DNA of 64,000 nt. It comes from Ampelomyces quisqualis (Eukaryota > Ascomycota > Dothideomycetes > Pleosporales > Phaeosphaeriaceae). Below are positions 10,698-20,408 of this stretch, piece after piece. The position numbers and the translations under genes are program-made. The stretch lies in the NCBI GenBank assembly GCA_018398575.1, contig JAGTXZ010000006.1, positions 992,001 through 1,056,000 of the forward strand, in the 5' to 3' direction. The stretch's first letter is position 1, and each line of letters opens with the position of its first letter. Below the pieces are notes generated by a model. It saw only the letters and a list, made by a program, of their open reading frames with translations, was not told where the DNA came from and did no database searches.

Positions 10698-10943
10698 ATG
10701 CAGCCCTCAAAAGTCCGAATGGGGCCGCCCAAGTACGCCCCCATGGACAAACACCCCGTCAAGATCCACCCGGCGCGACCGTTCTATCGGATAATGGCGA
10801 CGGGTCTGGGCGCATCCATGTGGTTCTTTGTATGTGTATAGGATACATAAGGCGAGATAAGATACTGACTGCCGTAGCTGATGTACCGCGCGAAGAAAGA
10901 CGGCCCCGTCCTGTTGGGCTGGAGGCACCCATGGGAGCATTGA
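10698..10943 (+). CDS. Small complex I accessory subunit, NDUFB2-like
   Basis: Two exons: 10698-10829 and 10878-10943, split by a 48-nt intron (GTATGT..GTAG with a CTGAC branch site), giving 65 aa. The protein has a short basic N-terminus (PSKVRMGPPKYAPMD), one membrane segment (IMATGLGASMWFFLMY) and a conserved-looking end GWRHPWEH. The MWFF-x-MYR...LGWRHPW pattern lines up loosely with mammalian NDUFB2 (MWFW...LGHFPYP), an inner-membrane accessory subunit of NADH:ubiquinone oxidoreductase. It is too short for most gene finders. The model is well supported by splice signals; the name is moderately supported. Confidence 0.65.
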
Positions 10944-11214
10944 ATGTGCACCGAGGCGGGAGACACAATCAAGAGTATAGATGAATCTGGACGGAAAACC
11001 ATATGCGGCTCACTGTATATATCAGCCCGAAGAGAATGGGCAGGCGCATGACAGAACGGAGCTGCAGTATACCATTACGGTAATGCCAAGACATCACAGG
11101 CAAGCATCGTTGAAATTTGTCAACAATCGTGTTTGCGGTGTCAAGAGCGTGAAAAGCGTGAGCTAAAACAATCCAGCACTGGCCATAATATGAATTATGC
11201 TGTGTCCCCCCAGT

Positions 11215-12385
11215 CTACTCAGGCTTCTCGAACAAGTAATGACTAACACCCCACGTATCCCCTCCGTCCCACTTGAACAACTCCGCGCATGCAAGATAGA
11301 AGACCTGCCACCTGTTCCACCAAGTCAATGCCCCATCTTTTCCGTACGTCTCCTCCAGTCCTGGCCAAATCTTGTTTTTGTTCGCACTCATGGTAAGCAA
11401 CCAGTCTTCGCAGGTCTTTCCATAGTGCATGCCATTGACCCACCACTGCTGCTTCACCTTCAAATCATCTTGGAAAAACAACAACAAGTCCGCAGACGGC
11501 ATCGTTCCGCCTGTGAAGAAGTGCTCCGTCATCCATCCACCTTCAAAGTCATATGGCGTATTTGCATGCGCGAAAATATGCACGAACAGCTTGCCGCCGG
11601 GCTTCAAAGCTTTGCCGACTTTCGATAACAGAAGCTGGTAATTCTTCATGTGCTCGAACAGTTCGATAGATACGACGCGATCGTACACTTCGGCTTCGAA
11701 CTCGTAATCCACGACATCCCCCGTGATAACTTGCAGATTCGTGAACCCCTTCGCTTTGGCGACCGAGTCAATGTGCTCTTTTTGTGTCCGCGAGTTTGAG
11801 AACGCAGTTATTTTCGAGTTGGGAAATACTTCGGCAAAGTACAGGGATGCTGAGCCCCATCCACAGCTATGGTAGGTAACAGGTTAGCACGTGACAGATC
11901 ATACTGTGCAAATGACAGAACGCACCCAAGGTCCAGAATGCTCATCCCATCTCTCAACTCCGCTCTTTCCACATATAATCTTAACATGGCAATTTCAGCC
12001 TGCGCAAGCGTCTCCCCACCCTTCTCATACAAACACGCAGAATACTTCATCCGTGCGCCCAACATGCCCTGCAACACGCTCGTGCCGACTTCATAATGCT
12101 GCTCATTTGCTGTAGAAGTTTCGATAGCGATGGGACGTTCACGCAGGAGTTTGACATAGTTCATTTTCGAGGCGTAGGCCGATTCGAGTGATGTTGATGC
12201 AATTGAGGCGAGGCGGTCGGCGAGTTGGCGTCGAATGCCGATCCGGATGAGAGGGTGCGGGAGGTAGCCATTGTCGAGGAGGGGGTTGATGATCGCGTCG
12301 GTATCGAGGAGATCTGGATGATGTGAGTATGTGTGGTTTGTGTTGGGATGAAGTTGAGAGGGTCAGTACTTGAGATGTAATCCAT
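11215..12385 (-). CDS. SAM-dependent methyltransferase, coclaurine N-methyltransferase / CFA-synthase type
   Basis: Three exons: 12385-12370, 12313-11926 and 11866-11215, with introns of 56 and 59 nt, giving 351 aa. The first exon holds only MDYIS plus one base. Motifs: YSACLYEKGGETLAQAE (substrate entry region typical of the family), SAM-binding loop DLGCGWGSASLYFAE formed across intron 2, FSNSRTQKEHI, VSIELFEHMKNY, LKPGGKLFVHIFAH, GGTMPSADLLLFFQDDL, WWVNGMHYGKTCEDWL. The order and spacing match plant (S)-coclaurine N-methyltransferases and bacterial cyclopropane-fatty-acid synthases. No signal peptide or membrane span. The natural substrate in fungi is not known to me, so neither alkaloid nor lipid methylation should be assumed. 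Confidence 0.85.
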
Positions 12386-13897
12386 CGTGGGCGATTGGTC
12401 TCACTACGGTGTGAGTGATACCTTTTTCTCGGCAATTTCCGTATTCGTGTACGGGAATTTCAGTGTTCATGTGAAGCACTACTCTCGTGACTTCTCAAGC
12501 CATGTTGTTGAATCTCTCATAATCGCTGAATTCGGCCTAGTCTGGCGGCATCATGACGTAGATGACTTCTATACAAGTAGTCGAGAGGCCGACAGCATTG
12601 CCGTGAAGGAAGTCGCGACCTCCGTCATCCATAAATCCAAGAGCAAATATCAGGCGCAAAGTAGAAGCCAGAAAGTAACAATGAAGTGATGTACCATTTC
12701 TTGACGAATCAGCGCAGGCTTGATGTATGGCGGGAGATCGGCGCATGACGCCCGCTTAGCGGCAAGCGACGACACCAAAACGATTACTTCCTCAAGCAAG
12801 TATGTTTCAACACATCATCTGCGACATATCAATCCGACCGGAAGCCGCTTTCAACACACTGCAGCGGCATGGTTCCCACAACTTACCATTGGACGCCACT
12901 TCATCCACATGATCAATTCACGCATGTGCGCATATTCACTGCACTGCAACTTTAGCGCAAGGGAGACGTCAAGGCTGCTTCACGGCCCGGATGCACGTAG
13001 AGTATAGCACAGCTCTTAGGCTGAAAGGAGGTTCTACAGCCTCACATACTCTTTGACAAGGATAATGTTTCGGGACGCTTTGAAATCTACACTGTCACAT
13101 AGGGTGTTCGTCATTGCCTTCGCTTCACATCTATCATTTTCCACCTGGCTGGCTCGATTCTTCCTTTTTTTGCAGTTCAGGATGCGCAAGCACTTATGCA
13201 CACTCGACAACGTGCAATAGATGTCCGAGCAGTTTACCCATGTTCCATGTGAATTGTGTTGCAAGGCATACTATGACTGTCTTCTAGAAACTCACCCTTG
13301 TATGCATTGATGAGCTGGGAAGTAGAGTCACGCGCTGCACTGCCTGGTGCTAAATACCAGCAGTTCATCGACAAGACTGGAGAAGGCGTCAGAATCACTA
13401 CCCTTAGCCTACCGGTGCGACATGTCTGTCAGGTTGAGGATTATGGTACAGTGCAAAGAAGAGGTCACACTGTAAACAGAGTGTTATCATAGGAGACACC
13501 CACAGTAAGGCTGTCGGACCGATTTGGACTTGCACTGCAACTCTTAGCGCGGAAGAGAAGATCAGTCTCGACATAAAACTCTTGATTCTTCCTTGACACT
13601 TTTTTTGTTTAGCAGCTTAGCGCTTATATGTTGCTACACATTCTTTGCCTAATTCTTTTTATGTCATTTGTGGTTCAGTCGCGAATGCGGCGCATTGTGA
13701 ACGTATCAATACATGCTAGTCAATTTCCAAGTCAACTTATTACAGCGGTAGTACACACAGCCTGGTGCATACTCATTGTTACTTCCACACTTATATATAT
13801 ATCTTGTGTAGCCTTTAACCTGGATCATGCATACCTCGTTCGATGCTACCATTTACCTGATCCACATGCACAAAGCATCTTCCAACGGCCTCAACGC
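12386..13897. other. Intergenic, non-coding
   Basis: About 1.5 kb without a credible gene on either strand. It contains two copies of the dispersed GCACTGCAA core, at 12941-12949 and 13532-13540. Each is followed within a few bases by TTAGCGC; both stretches later contain GATTCTTCCTT near a T-run, so they may be parts of one degraded element. Confidence 0.5.
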
Positions 13898-15029
13898 TCA
13901 AGTATCCCCACGATCATGCCACTCATTCACGCCCTCCAGCTCCGCCACAGGGCTAGGCATTTCACTTATGGTGTGCCCGTCATGCACGACCTCGTGTGCA
14001 ACATCATGCGCATAATTCTCCTTCTCCTTCACATCCTGACCTCCCGCGGGTTCCGGTGTCTCCACCACATCTCCTCCTTCGTGGTGTGAAGTATGTTTCT
14101 TCCTCTTCGCATGCCAGCGCTTATATGTGGAGAATGCAATGACCGCTAGCATAGCTGCGCCAAGTGTAGCGCCTACGCTTATGCCAACAGTCGCGCCGCG
14201 AGTCAAGCTTGGTGGTGGAGCGGATGTTGAGGCTAGGCTATCAGACGTAGAATCGAATCCACCTGGTGTTGGCCCAGGTACTTCAGGATTTGAAGCGAGC
14301 GAAGCGGACTGTGGACGTACAGTTGCTGCGGAACCAGTTGGTGTGGAATCGATCTTCAGTCGAGAGGCTAATGCAGAAGCGTAAGACGGATCGAAGAATG
14401 ACAGGTCACTAGTCTCCCAGAAAATGCGCAGTGGGTGCACTTTCTTGACGCCCCAGCCAACCACGGACGTGTTTACGCCTGGATTATATCTCGTTGATAG
14501 AAGTTCTCTGCTCTCGTATGTTGACGTGTAAGTTTGCGCTCGGAATACTGTAATCGGCCTGAAGTCCGTAGATGTACAGGCGGAGTACTAAGGGTCGAAG
14601 TCGTAGTCACTGGAGATTCTTTGCCTTAACAGATAGTGTGTGATTGACAAAAGATCAATTGCGAATGGACGTCATAGACGAAGGCCCTCTTACTGACTGT
14701 ATACAACAATAAGCTCCCCATAGCCGTGCACTTTGCTGCGTGGTATGCGTAATTTCACTCGTAGTAGCAACGGTATGTCCACTCGGGCATATCCCAAGAC
14801 TGAAAGAATATGTCTTGAATGGTTGACCAGTCTTAAAGTGCGAGCTGTATCCTAGCTCCTAGTAAACGTAAATACTGTCCACGGCAGTGTTGTCGGGAAA
14901 GTGTACTCATTCGGGCGCACAGGAGGTCGCATGTGTGAATGTGGTTGTAAGCTTTGGATACTTGGAGTACAGTAGGCGCAGGTACGTTGTACTGACAGTG
15001 GTGATGCCTGCCCTGTCGAGATCCAACAT
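13898..15029 (-). pseudogene. Broken single-pass membrane protein gene
   Basis: The intact 3' part encodes an ectodomain end (KKVHPLRIFWETSDLSFFDP), a Ser/Pro/Thr stalk, LTRGATVGISVGATLGAAML as membrane span, then a basic (KRWHAKRKK) and acidic cytoplasmic tail. This is the layout of a common ascomycete cell-surface family. Upstream, an apparent intron (14693-14588) joins FRPITVFRAQTYTSTYES to an exon carrying LGICPSGHTVATTSE and, further up, KLTTTFTHATSCAPE. That upstream frame is continuous to an ATG at 15029, except for TGA at 14909-14907 and TAG at 14861-14859. Both stops are one C-to-T or G-to-A change from sense codons. A rearranged exon structure that avoids both stops is possible but I could not find one. 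Confidence 0.5.
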
Positions 15030-15352
15030 TGTGACTTAGGGTAGGGAAAGAGCCATGGAGCCGGGTTGTCGGCGCTTAGAGTATATGCATTATATATGTC
15101 TACCCCGAAGCTTGATTATGTGTGTTCGCGCCCGCAGCTATGGCGATCTATTAAGAGGATGATTTCAGCCCCGAGCACGACTTAGTGGGGAAAGAAGGCT
15201 ATGCACGCAGTTTTCGCCTAGATAGCACCACACCTTAACTTTGTATGCGCTTCGTGTTCCGTAGTACAGCAAGTCTCGCCAATCTTTGTCTGCCATGAAA
15301 CTGTTGAATTGTTTTCATGCTTTGCCTCGCCAAATGCCACCGAGCACCACTT
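15030..15352. other. Intergenic
   Basis: Nothing recognised. It separates the pseudogene's 5' end from the 3' end of the next minus-strand gene. Confidence 0.5.
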
Positions 15353-16595
15353 TCATTCCTCCCAATCCGGCCGGCACTTACAATCCAGTCCCTTCAAGTG
15401 CATCACTCCCGTCCTGCTAGCTTCCACAAGCCACGTAGCCCACTCTATCTCATGCTCCACCAACCGCTCATGCTCACCGGTCTCGATTCGACCAGCCTTC
15501 GTCCGGAGAAGGAAGTCTTGTAGTTTGAGTGCGCACTGTGTACTATTTGTCGTTGCCATCAGACCACTCCCGAACGACCCCTGCATCGAATTGTACACCA
15601 TACGCTCGAGACGACTCACGAGTTGCGCATACACCTCACTAGACTCGGCATACTTGAACAGCGACTTTGCGGCATGCTTAGCTCGGATAGTATCTTCACG
15701 CGTGGCGGTGGTACAGGCAAGGCGCTTTTGAGGCTTGGCCATGTGGAAAGAGTCGACGTCCCGCATCACCACGACGTCGCTGAACGAACTATCCTGTGCA
15801 ATTGGCACCAGCGCAGTGTAGTTGGAAGTAGGTGGGGGTTCAATCTGGCGACCTGGATCCTTTTCAGTTCCTGAGTCCCAATCGCACTCCGTGTCTGGAT
15901 ACTCGTCAGAGTCGTAGAACATGCTGTCTGAGAAGCTGAAGCCGTAGCCTTCCTTCTTTCTCTTTGGTTTGGCCAATTCGGGGATCACTGGAAGGCTGCA
16001 TTGAGTGGCACTAGGGTTTGGACGAGGCCTAGACGTCATTGCTTGCTTGTCCTGCTCGAAAGATAAATTGGTGAAGCTTTGATCCAGAGAGTTGTGAGCA
16101 GGTCGACTAATTGAGAGAGAATTTTGAAGAGTCTCCTTATCTGCCGTGGGTTTAGCTTCGCCTGGCGATGAGGCGAAAGAGAAGCGGATCTCAATGCTGT
16201 CTTGCTGCTCCTGTGCGTACTGACGATACTCTGGCTTGAAATCGTCTGAATTTGAAGAGCCCGTCTCGTAGATGGGTTGTTGCAAAGCTTGTTCTGCCTC
16301 AGTACGATATTTCTGAGAATTGTTACTTATGTTACTCCAGCCTAAGTATTTCCAGTGTACTAACATGTTTACGCCATCGCTTCGGACGGGAGACTCTGTC
16401 GATGAACGGCTGTGGCGTAGGTACAGGTGTAGATGCTCCTGATGCATTGGTGGTGTTGGTAACTACTTGCACATTGTACCATCTCTTCGGTGGGGCAACC
16501 TCTTTCTGGCATATGTCAGCAGGTACCATCGCTCATGGTTCAAGACATACTACCAATGACGATAGAGTCGACTTGCGCTTGACACTATATGACAT
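15353..16595 (-). CDS. Unknown ascomycete protein, 381 aa
   Basis: Three exons, all joined in phase 0: 16595-16551, 16505-16365 and 16312-15353. The introns are 45 nt (GTATGT..CCAG) and 52 nt (GTTAGT..CTCAG). The start is MSYSVKRKSTLSSLV. I do not recognise a domain. The N-terminal third contains paired KRW motifs (PPKRWYNVQVV; RPKRWRKHKY). The middle is acidic and Ser-rich (SDSMFYDSDEYPDTECDWDSGTEKD, a stretch of acidic and aromatic residues). The C-terminal ~130 residues look helical and folded (AKSLFKYAESSEVYAQLVSR, RLVEHEIEWATWLVEASRTG) and end in CKCRPDWEE. No membrane segment or signal peptide. Confidence 0.7.
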
Positions 16596-16952
16596 GGTTG
16601 CGGTGATTGGGATGTAGACAAATTCGAAATTTGTGCCTGGAGTCGAGTTGGGTTGAGGCTGGTTGATGTCGAGGTGTAGGAATGCGTTCGATTAAGGAAA
16701 TGCTACGAGAGGTGATGAGCTTTTGTCTCGACGCGACTAGGACGCGACTGCCTCTCTGTTGTTAGTGTTTTGGTCCCACACGTGATTTGGCGCGTGACAA
16801 GTGGCTAGCGTGTTTCGACTTCGATGTTGTTCTCGAAAAGTCAGTATCGTATTGGTGCGCTCAACTCCACTTTCACTGAGAGAGTGCATATTCCTGGGCT
16901 TGCCCGGACACTTGATCATGACCCCTTTACCCATTCTCTTTCGACTGCGATA
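16596..16952. other. Intergenic
   Basis: Promoter of the 381-aa gene and 3' flank of RFC3. No feature seen. Confidence 0.5.
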
Positions 16953-18228
16953 TCAGTTTTTCCCTGTCTCTAGCAGCTCAACTCCCGTTCTTACCACACC
17001 AATGGCCGCACCAGTCTGTATCGCTTCACTCCCACCGCCGCTCAAGCGGTACTCGATATCAGCCAACCCTGACATCCATGTGACCATGACCTGGGGCGGT
17101 ACGTCGTTACTGACCAGCTCCTCACTGATCGCCGTCAGGATGTCAGCTAATGCCAATCCCTTCATTATCTTCAGATTATTGACAGTTCGCAAGCACTGTG
17201 TCATGTCCTGCGTCGACAGTAATGTGTCAAGGATGAACTTGATGTCTGACGGATGCGGGGCTGCTATGCAATCGTATATGGTCGTCTGCGTAATCTGGTC
17301 GCGAACAATCGTACTCGGGTCGGGAGCCGGCTTTCCTGGCGGTTGCAGTGGCGTACTCGAGGCGTGGCATGCCTGCAGAACATTGAGCGCCCTCCTCATG
17401 TCACCCTTGCTAAGTGTTACAAGCGACTCGGTCGCGTCCTGTGTTATGTTGACCTTCTCATCCTCAATAACCTTGTCCACCAGATTTCGAATGTCTTGTT
17501 CCTGGAGAGGCGAGAATCGAAACCGAGTGCACCGAGAGAGCAATGCGGGCGATAGCTTGTGTGTATAGTTTGCGATGATGCAGAAGCGAGTGTTTGCCGT
17601 GTACTTTTCCATGATCCTTCGCAGAGCCATTTGTGCGGTGGCAGTCATCGCGTCTGCTTCGTCGAGGATGATGAGTTTGAAGTTTGCCAAAGGGGCGTCC
17701 CCAGCTTTGGGTGCGGCGGAAAAGATCTGCTTGGTGCTGCTGAACGTCTTGATCTGTTCTCGTACGACGTCGATACCTCGATCGTCTGAAGCATTGAGTT
17801 CTAGTACCATCTGCCGCATGTTTTTGTTGCCGTATATCCGTCGTGCGAGAGCGAGGACCGTCGAGGTTTTGCCGGTACCAGGTGGTCCATAGAGGAGAAG
17901 ATGGGGTAGTCGCTGGGCGTGTCAGGAAGTTTCTGATTTTCACGTTCCTGAAGACCTTACGTTTGAGTCAATGAATTTGTTGATCGTTGCAATGATGTCT
18001 TTGTGTCCTTCAACATCATCGAGTGAGTTTGGACGGTACTTTTCTACCCTGGATCCAATCAGCAATTGATCAAGCTGGATGGCTTTTTGCGACATACCAT
18101 GGCAGCGAGTCTTCAGCTTCCACGGGCAGGTTGGCGGCACTTCGCTTTCCCTTTTTCGTATCCCCTCCGAAAGTTATCGAGTTTTCTACGACAGGCGCAT
18201 CGACATCCATCTCATCAACGTCTGACAT
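16953..18228 (-). CDS. RFC3: Replication factor C subunit 3
   Basis: AAA+ subunit of the clamp loader that places PCNA on primer ends in the nucleus. Three exons: 18228-18098, 18048-17961 and 17912-16953, with introns of 49 and 48 nt, giving 392 aa. Start MSDVDEMDVD is preceded by longer in-frame sequence that is not needed. Motifs in order: VEKYRPNSLDDVEGH (RFC box II) across intron 1, RLPHLLLYGPPGTGKT (Walker A) at the start of exon 3, LELNASDDRGIDVVR, KLIILDEADAM (Walker B), NTRFCIIANY (sensor 1), LLSRCTRFRF (SRC arginine finger), KGDMRRALNVLQ (sensor 2). The acidic/basic N-terminal extension (~40 aa) is longer than in yeast Rfc3. Divergent from ARPC3, with 289 bp between the start codons. 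Confidence 0.95.
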
Positions 18229-18517
18229 GCTGGGTGGCGCTACGGGTAACGATATTGATACTGCAACGTTGTCGAATCGTACTTCTCGGCTATGGAGAGC
18301 AAGGGCGCGTGTTGGTGTAAAATGGTGCTCGTCGTCGGTCTGGGACGCGTCGACGGTCATGGACGCGTTGATTGGGAGCGGCGGCTTAGTCACCCCGCAG
18401 TCCAAGGGTCAGCCCTATGACCACACTTCGCTGGATAAGCGGAGCTGCGCTGTCACCTCCGCCAGCCGCTATACCTCCACTTTCTACTCGCACTGCGTTG
18501 ACTAGCATATAAACAAG

Positions 18518-19300
18518 ATGCCTGTGAGTGAATAGAGCTTGGGGGATCCTCAATTGTGCCAATGCGAGTCACAGGTATCCATCAAGTCTAGCATACTGAT
18601 GTACCCCACCAGGCATACCACTCCGTCTTCCTCGAGGAGCCAAACCAGCAGCTAGTTGGTGAGAAATCAGCATTCTCTACATGCGCAATTCCTCCAGATA
18701 GCTACTGATGAATGATCAGGCAACTTCGCGCTCCTTCCTCTCCGCACACGCACCCGTGGACCTGCTATTCAACTACCCGCCCTCCCTGCCGACGTCACGG
18801 AGCTCACCATCGATGCCTCACACGAATCATACGACCCCTTAGACGAGATACTTGCCTTATTTCGTGCCAACACGTTCTTCCGTAACTTCGAGATCAAGGG
18901 TCCCGCGGATCGCGTCCTCATCTATGGCATCCTGTACGTGAGCGAGGTTTTGAGCAAGATCAAACCAGGCATGAGCAGGCGGGAGGCTGAAAAGGTAGGC
19001 ACATAAAAGTCCCTCCGTCTGGGGGAAAGCATTAGCTCGCTGACGGTTCACTAGACTGTCAACAACATTGCTCTGGACAACAACTTTGCGATTCCTGGAG
19101 ATGCCGGATTCCCACTCAACCAGGCTTTCGAGGCACCACAGGACAGGAACTCAGCAGAAGTGCTGCGACAGTACATCATGCAGATGAGGCAAGAGCTAGC
19201 AACACGGTTACTGAACAGGGTATATGCAGATGAAACCGGCCAGCCCAGCAAATGGTGGCTGAGCTACACCAAGAGGAAGTTCATGGGCAAGGCGCTATGA
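18518..19300 (+). CDS. ARPC3: Arp2/3 complex subunit 3 (p21)
   Basis: Structural subunit of the seven-protein Arp2/3 complex, which nucleates branched actin at endocytic patches. Four exons: 18518-18523 (only Met-Pro), 18613-18658, 18720-18994 and 19055-19300, giving 190 aa. Characteristic stretches: AYHSVFLEEPNQQLVGNFALLPL at the N-terminus (split by intron 2), DPLDEILALFRANTFFRNFEIKG, RVLIYGILYVSEVLSKI, and the C-terminal GQPSKWWLSYTKRKFMGK. Length fits the family (~175-190). The six-base first exon is easily missed by automatic annotation. A TATA-like CATATAAA sits just upstream of the ATG. Confidence 0.93.
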
Positions 19301-20408
19301 GGTGGTATTTGAAGCATATTGCTGTGAAGAAAGGGAGAATGAACAAATCACAAGGCTCAACAACACCTACTAAAATTTCTATCGTGTTTCCTGAGAGCGC
19401 TAATGTGGTATCGTGAATGTGGATCAGGCTGAATCTGTGCTAGGGGGGGAAGTTATACAGAGTGCAGAGTCATATGCCCATCCAGGGCGAGTTGCAATTC
19501 ACGCAACCCGTCGCACGACACCCATATTATAGCCGCAAAACCTACCACGATAGGAGAAGTGCCGGACACGTTTCGGCAAACAGTCAAAAGAGCCGTTGGA
19601 ATAGCAAAGCGATAACACTGTATCCTGCCTTGATTTCGTTCAGTGCACACATCACCTCATTCTACACGTGCACGTATGCTAAAACGTACAGCAAACACTC
19701 GACAGCATACATTCTACGAAACTCACAATCAAATTGAATCCTCCAGAGAAACTTGGATTCAATATGTCAGCAAGTAGAACACCTCGCTTCGACAACAACA
19801 AGTAGACTTTTGCGCTAGTTGACAGGGTTTTCAATCATGTTGAGATCCGACGAGCTGCATCTCCTTCTCCAGGCTAGAGATTGCAGTGCACTTTACAAAC
19901 TTCCACAGGCAAACTTTTCACTTTGTGCTATGTTTCAACCAGCGTTCAAGTACACTGGGCTTTCGCGCACAGTATCTAGTGTAGTGATTATACCGAGTGC
20001 GAAACGACTGGGTCTGAGATAAATGCTGAGCGCTGGCGTCTAGTCGCGGGCGGGGAGCAGTTCGTTTGGGAACAAGGCAGGTACGCGATAATCACTTGAT
20101 ATTGCAGGGCTGAGGATAGTGTGCAATGAGAAAGGGAGGTAGGGGAGGGGGCACTCTAGTCGCGCGAGGTACACTGTACAGAAGGATTTGTGAAAGAGAA
20201 GGATAATTGATCGTCGTGTGAAATAAAAGGCTATGATGACTCCCTCGTGACCTAAACCAACGACCCAAACGCCATGCCAAGAAGGGTATATACATGTCAT
20301 CCCGCTTTCGTCTAGCAAACATACATTGTGGCTGCAGACAGCCACCCCTGACGCCAATGCGCATTAGTCTGAGGAAATACCAGAGGTGGAAAAATCGAGC
20401 ATGCAAAA
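19301..20408. other. Intergenic, 3' flanks
   Basis: Convergent end of ARPC3 and the MINDY gene. No credible gene. One copy of the dispersed core is present (reverse complement, 19881-19889). Confidence 0.5.
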
